Shown: one piece after another, positions 44,165 through 50,900 of the stretch
Layout: each line of letters opens with the position of its first letter
Numbering within the stretch: position 1 is the first letter of the stretch
NCBI GenBank assembly: GCA_022843145.1
Contig: JALHOF010000005.1
Location: 62,001-126,000 of the forward strand
Reading direction: 5' to 3'
Length of the DNA: 64,000 bases
Source: Hyphomicrobium sp.
Lineage (GTDB): Bacteria; Pseudomonadota; Alphaproteobacteria; Rhizobiales; Hyphomicrobiaceae
Translations under genes and position numbers: made by a program
Notes under the pieces: model-generated
The model's database searches: none
What the model saw: only the letters and a program-made list of their open reading frames with translations
What the model was told of the DNA's origin: nothing

Positions 44165-44881
44165 ATGGACGCGAAGGTCAAGTCGCCGGTGCGCGCGTGG
44201 GACCTCCCTACGCGCGCCTTTCACTGGATGCTCGTCACGCTGGTCACGGTGTCGTGGGCGTCGTTCCAGTATTCACAGCTGATCGGCGACCCGCGGCTGG
44301 TGATCCATCGCCGCACCGGCTACGCGGTGCTGATCCTGGTCGTCTGGCGGCTGTTGTGGGGCTTCGCCGGCTCGTCGACATCGCGATTCTCGAACTTCAT
44401 GCGCGGCCCCGGCGCGGCACTCGGCTACGCATCGGCGCTCGCGCGCGGGCAGCCCCGGCACTATCTCGGACACAACCCGCTCGGCGCGCTGATGGTGCTG
44501 GCGCTGCTCGCGCTCGTCGGCGGACAAGCTACGCTCGGGCTCTTCACCGTCGAACACAACGATCTCGCGGCGGGGCCGCTCTATCGCCTCGTCGACGAGG
44601 AGACGCAGAAGCTGGCGTCGACGTGGCACCGGCGCGCGATTTACTGGTTTCTGCTGCCGGCCATAGGGCTGCATATCGCGGCCAATATCTTTTATTGGCT
44701 CGTGAAGAAGGAACCGCTGATCCCGGCGATGGTGACCGGCCGCAAGCCCGCGGCGCACTATGAGGATGAAGCGGAGGCGAAGATCGTCGAGCGGCCACTG
44801 CTGCGCGCGGTGGTTTGTCTGGTGCTGGCAGCGGCGTTCGTTCTCGGGGGGATTTTACTCTTGGGCGGGAGAATTTCTTAG
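44165..44881 (+). CDS. Cytochrome b561-type membrane protein (cytochrome b/b6 domain)
   Basis: A 238-residue protein with five hydrophobic helices, the last near the C-terminus. VRAWDLPTRAFHWMLV holds the first haem-ligand His, LVIHRRTGYAVLI a second, and YWFLLPAIGLHIAANIFYWL a third, the usual pattern of the b561/Ni-Fe hydrogenase cytochrome b family. GHNPLGALMVLALLA is a family block. With the cytochrome c' encoded 11 nt upstream it probably forms a quinone-to-cytochrome electron route. The 40-bp repeat array begins immediately after the stop. Confidence 0.9.
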   Translation: MDAKVKSPVRAWDLPTRAFHWMLVTLVTVSWASFQYSQLIGDPRLVIHRRTGYAVLILVVWRLLWGFAGSSTSRFSNFMRGPGAALGYASALARGQPRHYLGHNPLGALMVLALLALVGGQATLGLFTVEHNDLAAGPLYRLVDEETQKLASTWHRRAIYWFLLPAIGLHIAANIFYWLVKKEPLIPAMVTGRKPAAHYEDEAEAKIVERPLLRAVVCLVLAAAFVLGGILLLGGRIS

Positions 44882-45190
44882 GTGGCGCTTTGGATGCCCA
44901 CACGCATCCGCGCTCTCTTAGTTGGCGCTTCGGATGCCCACATGCATCCGCGCTCTCTGAGTTGGCGCTTCGGATGCCCACATGCATCCGCGCTCTCTGA
45001 GTTGGCGCTTCGGATGCCCACATGCATCCGCGCTCTCTGAGTTGGCGCTTCGGATGCCCACACGCATCCGCGCTCTCTGAGTTGGCGCTTCGGATGCCCA
45101 CACGCATCCGCGCCGGCCAGCGGCGAGATGACGAGACCCGCTGGGGTTGGCGAGGTCCGGGCGCTTCGGATGCCCACACGCATCCGCGCC
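44881..45190. repeat. Six tandem 40-bp repeats plus one detached copy, each with a CGGATGC/GCATCCG hairpin
   Basis: The unit is TTGGCGCTTCGGATGCCCAC followed by AYGCATCCGCGCTCTCTGAG, repeated head to tail from 44881 to about 45114. Copies 2-4 have CACAT and copies 1, 5 and 6 CACAC in the loop. A seventh core copy stands alone at 45165-45190 after about 50 unrelated bases, next to the stop of the minus-strand gene ending at 45195. Each copy can fold CGGATGC-CCACAY-GCATCCG. There are no spacers, so it is not CRISPR. It occupies the whole gap between two convergent genes. Confidence 0.92.
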
Positions 45191-45194
45191 GGGG

Positions 45195-46325
45195 CTAGTT
45201 CGGTTTCATCAGCTCGATGGCCATTTTCCAGCGGGCGTGTTTCTCGCGCTCCTGAACCCAGTAGCTCATCAGGCTCTGGCCGGTGAGCAGGTCGCCGCGC
45301 AGGCTGTTTTTCGCCGCGTAGTCCTTCCACTGCGGACTGTCGAACAGCGCGCGGAACAACTTGTCGTACCATGCCGCTGCAGCCGGACTCATCCGGGGCG
45401 GCCCGACGACCGAGCGCTGCATGAAGTAGGTGAAGTCCATCCCCGTCTCGCGCAGCGTCGGGATGGCGATGTAGGCGGGCAGCCGAGCGGGCGTGAAGGC
45501 GACGATCGGCTTGGTCATGCCCTTCGGGTAGAAATTATTCTGCTCGGCGGGATTGTTGACGGTGGAATCGGCGCGCTTCTCGGCAAGCTCCTTGGCCACC
45601 TCGCCACCACCGCCGAACGACTTGTAGGTCATGGTGAGGCCGTAAGTGGCGTTGAGGAACTCGGTCAGGAGCTGGTCCTCCGCGCCCTTGCCGGTGCCGG
45701 CCATCACCCAGTCCTTGCCCTTGGCCTTGGCCGCCTTAACGAAGTCGTCGATGGTCTTGATTTCGGCGCGCTCGCTGTTGACCCACAGCAGGAATACATC
45801 TTCCGCCAAACGAGCGATCGGCGTGAAGCGTGCGACGTCGATCTTGAGATCGGGCATGTCGAGCGGCGTCGTGTAGAAGCTGTTCAACGTGAACAGGATG
45901 ACGTGATCGTCGGCGGCGCGGGCCTGAAGCTTCGACAACGCGTCGCCGCCGGAGCGGCCAGGCTCGTTGACGACGGTGAACGGCACCTTGGCGAGCCCCT
46001 GCTTGCCGATCACGTCGACGAGGAAGCGGACGGCCTGATCGGCGCCGCCGCCGGGGCCGGCCATGACGACGAATTCGATGGGCTTCGACGGTTGCCACGC
46101 GGCGGCTGGTGCGGGTGCTGTGGCAGCGGGTGCCGCGGACTTGGGTGCGGCAGGCGGCGCCACGGCTTTTGGAGCAGCAGGCTTTGTGGCGGGGGCGGGC
46201 ACCACTTGGGCCGCGGCGGGCCAAGCGGCCGCGACGGTCGCGATCAACAGCACGATCCGCGCAGCGGAACCGAGCCCTCGCCCATTGAAGAGGCCCGACG
46301 GACGGCCTGAACTGGCTGGTGTCAT
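45195..46325 (-). CDS. Bug/TctC-family periplasmic substrate-binding protein
   Basis: A 376-residue protein. The signal peptide ends near AWPAAAQ and a 45-residue Ala/Pro/Lys linker follows. The tricarboxylate-binding fold contains IEFVVMAGPGGGADQAVRFL, VVNEPGRSGGDALSKLQ, DWVMAGTGKGAEDQLLTEFL and GGGGEVAKELAEKRADSTVNN (segments given in part). Bug proteins deliver carboxylates to TctA/TctB permeases, but none is encoded here. It is the last gene of the minus-strand cluster, 154 nt after the OmpA fusion gene. ATG at 46325 has AAAGG nine bases upstream; the frame to 46685 is open without a domain. Confidence 0.85.
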   Translation of the reverse strand: MTPASSGRPSGLFNGRGLGSAARIVLLIATVAAAWPAAAQVVPAPATKPAAPKAVAPPAAPKSAAPAATAPAPAAAWQPSKPIEFVVMAGPGGGADQAVRFLVDVIGKQGLAKVPFTVVNEPGRSGGDALSKLQARAADDHVILFTLNSFYTTPLDMPDLKIDVARFTPIARLAEDVFLLWVNSERAEIKTIDDFVKAAKAKGKDWVMAGTGKGAEDQLLTEFLNATYGLTMTYKSFGGGGEVAKELAEKRADSTVNNPAEQNNFYPKGMTKPIVAFTPARLPAYIAIPTLRETGMDFTYFMQRSVVGPPRMSPAAAAWYDKLFRALFDSPQWKDYAAKNSLRGDLLTGQSLMSYWVQEREKHARWKMAIELMKPN

Positions 46326-46479
46326 GGGCTTACCTTTCTTGCGCGTGCGGCGGCGGCAGTCACGGTCGACAACACGGCGGCGCGCTTTGTTGCGCTGTGC
46401 CTCGCCGGCCTTCGCTGGGCTGCCCTTCGGCGAAAGGCCTCGCCCCGTGAAGAGCAGGACGAGGGGATGGTCGGCCACG

Positions 46480-48102
46480 TCAGCTCTTGACCCAGACTTC
46501 GACGCGGCGATTGAAGTTGCGCGCTTCGGGCGAGTCGTTGCAGGCGACGGGAGCGAGTTCGCCGTAGGCCCGCGTGGTGACCTGCGAACGCACGCCGATG
46601 CCGGCGGCGACCGTGAGCGCCCGCAGGACGGCGGCGGCGCGGCGCTCAGACAGCTTGAGGTTCGACGTGAAGCTGCCGACCGCATCCGCGAAGCCGATCA
46701 GCGTGACCTGCTTGCCGCGGTATTCCGGTGACTTCAAGAGATCGGCCAAACGCTGGATGTCGGCGTTGGCGCGGCTGTCGAGGGTGGCATCGGCGGTGCC
46801 GAAACGGAACGTGGTCGACAGCCGGCTTGCACCTTTCACTTCGCCGATCATCGTGCGCATCATGTTGATGTCGAAGTCCTCGTTCTGCGCATTGAGCGCA
46901 TAGGCGATGCGGGCTGTCTGCGCCTGGAAATCCATCGCCTCGAGCGACTGATCGACGAAGTTCGCCTCCTTCAGCACCGGCTGCATCGCGGGCGACATGG
47001 CGAAGGCCAGCAACTCACGCGCGAGCGGCACCTTCGGCGAACCGGACGTGTAGAGATGCAAGCGATGCATCAGCGGATATTCCTCGGTCTTGGCCGCGAA
47101 GTTCGACGGCCGCACGATCAACCCGCAGGAAGATTCGATATTGAGCGGCTTGGCATTGCGGACGATGCCGATATTGGTGATGCCGATTCCGGACTTGTCC
47201 TGCGCAACCTTGTCGGACCAGTCGGTGGCGGCGTCGATGCGGATGATGTCGGGGCGCGCCTTGAGACTGCGCGGCTTCATCACGAGGTCCTCGAACGAGC
47301 CCCATACGCCCGAACTCTCGACCATGGAGTAGACGGTGATCTTGCCGGGCGGCAGGCCGAGCTCGGACCAGTCGTTGATCTGGCCGGCATAGATCTTGGC
47401 GATATTGTCGATCGAGATCGAGACGATCGGGTTCTCGGCGGCGACGACCATGGCGATGGCGTTGAGCGCGTAGACGTTTTCGTTGCCGGGCGCGCGCAGG
47501 TTGCCGAAGCCGAGCGCCTGCGCGCGGGCCTGCTCCTCGGCGGTGATGGGGCGAGCCGACCAGAACACATCGACCGTGCGCGCGAGCAGCCCGGCGAGGC
47601 CGGCGGGCACACCCTGGCGGGCGACGATGAAGTTGCCGATCTCGCGGCCTGCGCCGTCGGTAAGCTTGAACTCGAGATTCTTTGGGTCGCTGCCGACGGA
47701 CCGGATCACCGTGGCGCCGATGGTCTTGGCGTAGGCCTGGACGAGCTTCGGCATCACGGCCGTGCCTTGCGCGCTGCCACCCATCCACGTGGCCGTCCCG
47801 AGATTGGAGCCGCGCGGCGGGGCAGCGACCACGGGCGCGGTCGGACAGCCGGATCCTTTGCATTCGAACCGGGCGGCATCGAGGGTCATGGTGCCGAGCG
47901 TCTTGCTCTCGATGACGTAACGCGCGCCGTCGAAGGACCTGAGGTCGCCCTGAACGGTGAAGCCGCCGCCCTTCATGTGCAACGTGATCTCGGCGGCGGA
48001 CGCAACGCCCGCGGCCAGCAACCCGAAGCAGGCGACCGCCGCGCCAAGTGCGCCGCGCGCGGCCGCACGCCGTGCCGGCGACCTCGAATTCAAGTCCGAC
48101 AT
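46480..48102 (-). CDS. PstS-like substrate-binding domain fused to an OmpA peptidoglycan-binding domain
   Basis: 540 residues. There is a signal peptide (about 1-36) and a small beta domain (GGGFTVQGDLRSFDGARYVI), then a PBP-like-2 domain at about 100-375 with WMGGSAQGTAVMPKLVQAYA, NENVYALNAIAMVVAAENPI and IAKIYAGQINDWSELGLP, as in phosphate-binding PstS. The C-terminal OmpA-like domain (about 420-540) carries TLIGFADAVGSFTSNLKLSERRAAAVLRA (in part) and EARNFNRRVEVWV, the residues that bind diaminopimelate. It is a periplasmic ligand binder tethered to the cell wall. It lies 44 nt downstream of the coiled-coil gene. Confidence 0.88.
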   Translation of the reverse strand: MSDLNSRSPARRAAARGALGAAVACFGLLAAGVASAAEITLHMKGGGFTVQGDLRSFDGARYVIESKTLGTMTLDAARFECKGSGCPTAPVVAAPPRGSNLGTATWMGGSAQGTAVMPKLVQAYAKTIGATVIRSVGSDPKNLEFKLTDGAGREIGNFIVARQGVPAGLAGLLARTVDVFWSARPITAEEQARAQALGFGNLRAPGNENVYALNAIAMVVAAENPIVSISIDNIAKIYAGQINDWSELGLPPGKITVYSMVESSGVWGSFEDLVMKPRSLKARPDIIRIDAATDWSDKVAQDKSGIGITNIGIVRNAKPLNIESSCGLIVRPSNFAAKTEEYPLMHRLHLYTSGSPKVPLARELLAFAMSPAMQPVLKEANFVDQSLEAMDFQAQTARIAYALNAQNEDFDINMMRTMIGEVKGASRLSTTFRFGTADATLDSRANADIQRLADLLKSPEYRGKQVTLIGFADAVGSFTSNLKLSERRAAAVLRALTVAAGIGVRSQVTTRAYGELAPVACNDSPEARNFNRRVEVWVKS

Positions 48103-48146
48103 GCCACGTCTCCCCGTTTCAAGTGTTCTTGTTGTTCCGCGCGAAG

Positions 48147-49523
48147 TCAGGGTGCTGCACTGAGGTCCGGCACTGCGTCTTCCATATATCGTCCCGCCCC
48201 CGCGAGTTGAGACCCGCAGGTGGCCGGCGCGATCACGCCACGCTCTCGGCTGAGTTCACCGCGCGCATTGAGTAAAAAGGTCTCGTAGACCACCGAAGCA
48301 TGAGCGCCGTCGCCGCACGTATCAGCGCTCGGCGCCGCGCCGCGCGTTTCGAAATCGAGCGCGGTGGCGACAAGACCCGATCGTTGCTCGGCATGATGCC
48401 ACAAGGTGTAGACCTCGACCTTGTCGCCATCCGCGCGGCCGTCGTCGCTCGTGCTGAGGAAGCCGCGGCCACGCTGGGAGGCGCGGGCTTCGGTCTCGGC
48501 GGCTTCAGCCGTCGACGGCGCGCCGGGCCAGATGTGTCCGGCGTCACCGTGGCGGGCGGCATACTCGTAGATGTGAAGATCGAGATTGACCGGCGCCTGC
48601 CACACGACCGCAGCTTTCGAAATCCCCGAGAGATCGACCGCATCGAGCGAAACCGGCTGCGCTGGCGATGTGCCGATCTGAAGCGAGACGGCGGGCGACT
48701 TGCCCTGGAACAGATCGAGGATGACAATCCCGCGGCCGGCCCCGTCGAGCTGACGCTTGAGCTCGAAAACTCCATACCGGACGACGACACTCTGGCCGGG
48801 GCGGCAGGGCGTGTCGACGTTGATCTCGACGCGGCCGCCGTTGATGGCACGAGCGGAAATTCGATCCGGGCCGCACTCGGTCGCGCCCGTCCGCACGGCT
48901 GGTGTGGGCGCGGGCGGCGCCAGAGGTCGCGCTGCCTTCTGCTTGGCAGCATCGGCGGCTTGACGGCGCTGTTCCTCGGCTTTCTGCTTGGCTTCCGCCT
49001 CGGCGGATTGACGGCGCTGCTCCTCGGCCTTCTGCTTGGCTTCCGCCTCGGCGGATTGGCGGCGCTGTTCCTCGGCTTTCTGCTTGGCTTCGGCCTCGGC
49101 GGATTGGCGGCGCTGTTCCTCGGCTTTCTGCTTGGCTTCGGCCTCGGCGGATTGACGGCGTTGCTCCTCGGCCTTCTGCTTGGCTTCCGCCTCGGCGGAT
49201 TGGCGGCGCTGCTCCTCGGCCTTCTGCTTGGCTTCGGACTCGGCGGCTTGGCGACGTTGCTCCTCGGCCTTCTGCTTGGCTTCGGACTCGGCGGCGTCGC
49301 GCTTTTGCGCCTCGGCCTTGTCCTTGGCCTCCTGCGCTGCAGCTTTCAGACGATCTGCTTCCGCCTTCGCCTTGATTTCAGTGTCGGTCGGCGGCAACCG
49401 GCGCTCATCGACGAACGCTGGCGGCGCGGTCTGCTGGGCAACGACGGGCCACGCGCCGGCAAACGTGACCACGCACGTGAGCAGGGCGACGTCGATCCAC
49501 GAACCAGCGGTCGTTCGCGCCAT
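48147..49523 (-). CDS. Secreted protein with seven 16-residue coiled-coil repeats
   Basis: 458 residues. The signal peptide is at about 1-30 (WPVVAQ). A charged helical region holds about seven almost identical repeats of EAKQKAEEQRRQSAEA (residues about 80-195), encoded by 48-bp tandem DNA repeats, reminiscent of TolA stalks. A Pro-rich hinge (PLAPPAPTPAV) leads to a C-terminal domain of about 240 residues with five cysteines and strand-like segments (GGRVEINVDTPCRPGQSVVV, NLDLHIYEYAA) that I do not recognise. It begins 3 nt after the stop of the SEL1-repeat gene, so it belongs to the SrfB/SrfC-like operon. Confidence 0.82.
   Translation of the reverse strand: MARTTAGSWIDVALLTCVVTFAGAWPVVAQQTAPPAFVDERRLPPTDTEIKAKAEADRLKAAAQEAKDKAEAQKRDAAESEAKQKAEEQRRQAAESEAKQKAEEQRRQSAEAEAKQKAEEQRRQSAEAEAKQKAEEQRRQSAEAEAKQKAEEQRRQSAEAEAKQKAEEQRRQSAEAEAKQKAEEQRRQAADAAKQKAARPLAPPAPTPAVRTGATECGPDRISARAINGGRVEINVDTPCRPGQSVVVRYGVFELKRQLDGAGRGIVILDLFQGKSPAVSLQIGTSPAQPVSLDAVDLSGISKAAVVWQAPVNLDLHIYEYAARHGDAGHIWPGAPSTAEAAETEARASQRGRGFLSTSDDGRADGDKVEVYTLWHHAEQRSGLVATALDFETRGAAPSADTCGDGAHASVVYETFLLNARGELSRERGVIAPATCGSQLAGAGRYMEDAVPDLSAAP
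48950..49290. repeat. 48-bp tandem repeats inside the coiled-coil gene
   Basis: The plus strand shows a unit of about 48 bp (GGCGGATTGGCGGCGCTGTT, then CCTCGGCTTTCTGCTTGGCT, TCGGCCTC) repeated about seven times with few changes. It codes on the minus strand for the 16-residue unit. Such DNA repeats allow copy-number change without frameshift. Confidence 0.85.
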
Positions 49524-49526
49524 GCG

Positions 49527-50900
49527 TCAGTTCCTCACCCGTGCAATGGCGTCGTCGACGTCGGCGCAGCCGTTCGGGGCCGTGGCGCCAGATGGCACCG
49601 AGACGCTTTGGGCCTTGGCGCGCTGATAAAGGCCGAGCGCCTGCCGCGCGTTCTTCGGTACGCCGAGCCCGTGCTCGTGCAGGGCACCGAGAAAGCAGAG
49701 CGCCACCGGATCGCCGCTGCCGGCGGCCATTTCCCAGAGCAGCCGCGCCTTGCCGTAGTCGGGTGCGCCCGCAGCCGGCTGGGCATAGAGCGTCCCGAGC
49801 TGCGTCAGCGTCCAGGACAACTGCTGCGTCCCAACGGACAGAGCCAGCGACTTGCGCAGCCAGAACGACGCCTCGGCATGATCAGCGCCGCCGACGGTGG
49901 CATGCAGGCTTTCGTCGGCGAGCTTCAGAGCCGAGGGCAGATCGACCTCGGCGGCGCTGCGACCGCGCGGACTGACGACGGTGACGGCCAGAACATCCGC
50001 GAGCGAGGGGGCGGCTGCGGCGGTATCGAGGCCGCGCGGCCCGCTAACGCTGCCCTGCCGCCAAGCGAAGAGCGCCGTCAGCAGTGCGGCGACGACGAAG
50101 CCGAATGCGAACGGGAGACCCATGGCCAGCGGCTTGCGCTGCGGCCGTAGCGGCAGCTTGGGTGCAGCCGGGACCAAGTCGCGCCCGGGCGGACGGCCGA
50201 GTGACAGGGCGGTGCTCTGCGAGGGGACGGCCGGGATGCCCGCACCACTCGTCGAGGATGTCATCAGCGCCGCGATCGCGGCATTGCGCGCGGCGTTCGA
50301 AGGCGAGGCCGGAACGAACGGAGCGGGATCGGCAACGGGCGTGGCCGGCGCCTCGCCATTGGGACGCAGACGCAGTCCCGACAAGGCGCGCAATTCGCCG
50401 TCGCCACTGTCTCGGGTCGAATGCGCGCCCCCGGAGCCGTTCATCTGGTCGCGCAGTTTCTGCAGCGCTTCGGCTTCCTCACGCTGCCGGTTGGCGAGCG
50501 CGACGGATTCGAGCTCGGCCGCGAGTTCGGCGGCAGTCAGAACGACGGTCGGTGCCGTCACTGGCGCGGACACCGGCAGATCCGGCCACAGCACCTCGGC
50601 GCGAACGAACGCGGCGGGCACCGAAACAGCGACGGGCGTCCCGGGCAACAGCGGCGGCGCATCGACAATGTCGGGGCCGATAACGATCTCGACGCCCTGC
50701 GGGGTCAGGCGGGTGGCGACGGGCGCGCGATCGCCGCGCGGCCAGTCGGGCGTCAACGTCGCGGGGCTGGCGCCATCGACAGGCTCGATGCGGAAGGTGG
50801 CGTTGGTGGGCAGCAGCCAGAGGCCATTCAGCCGGATGACGGCATGACCGCCCTCGGGGTGATCGGCATCCTCGACGACTTCGATCGTGACTTCGCTCAC
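49527..50900 (-). CDS. Membrane protein with C-terminal SEL1-type repeats, SrfB/SrfC-linked
   Basis: 457 residues. The N-terminal beta-rich cytoplasmic domain (about 1-115) starts SEVTIEVVEDADHPEGGHAV; a short helix at about 122-155 is rich in Glu/Gln/Arg; a disordered Pro/Ala region follows. One transmembrane helix (about 258-280) and a periplasmic part with SEL1-like repeats at about 340-432 (YGKARLLWEMAAGSGDPVAL, LGALHEHGLGVPKNARQALG) come last. It starts inside the stop of the SrfC-like gene (4-nt overlap). By position it could correspond to SrfA of SrfABC operons, but I see no sequence proof. Confidence 0.8.
   Translation of the reverse strand: MSEVTIEVVEDADHPEGGHAVIRLNGLWLLPTNATFRIEPVDGASPATLTPDWPRGDRAPVATRLTPQGVEIVIGPDIVDAPPLLPGTPVAVSVPAAFVRAEVLWPDLPVSAPVTAPTVVLTAAELAAELESVALANRQREEAEALQKLRDQMNGSGGAHSTRDSGDGELRALSGLRLRPNGEAPATPVADPAPFVPASPSNAARNAAIAALMTSSTSGAGIPAVPSQSTALSLGRPPGRDLVPAAPKLPLRPQRKPLAMGLPFAFGFVVAALLTALFAWRQGSVSGPRGLDTAAAAPSLADVLAVTVVSPRGRSAAEVDLPSALKLADESLHATVGGADHAEASFWLRKSLALSVGTQQLSWTLTQLGTLYAQPAAGAPDYGKARLLWEMAAGSGDPVALCFLGALHEHGLGVPKNARQALGLYQRAKAQSVSVPSGATAPNGCADVDDAIARVRN

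Noticed and set aside
44881-45190. Possible CRISPR array
   Set aside because: The 40-bp units are directly adjacent with no unique spacers, and no cas genes are nearby.
44544-45372. Minus-strand frames of 61-211 residues through the 40-bp repeats
   Set aside because: Repeats of 40 bp keep several frames open by chance; no ribosome site, and the frames collide with real genes at both ends.
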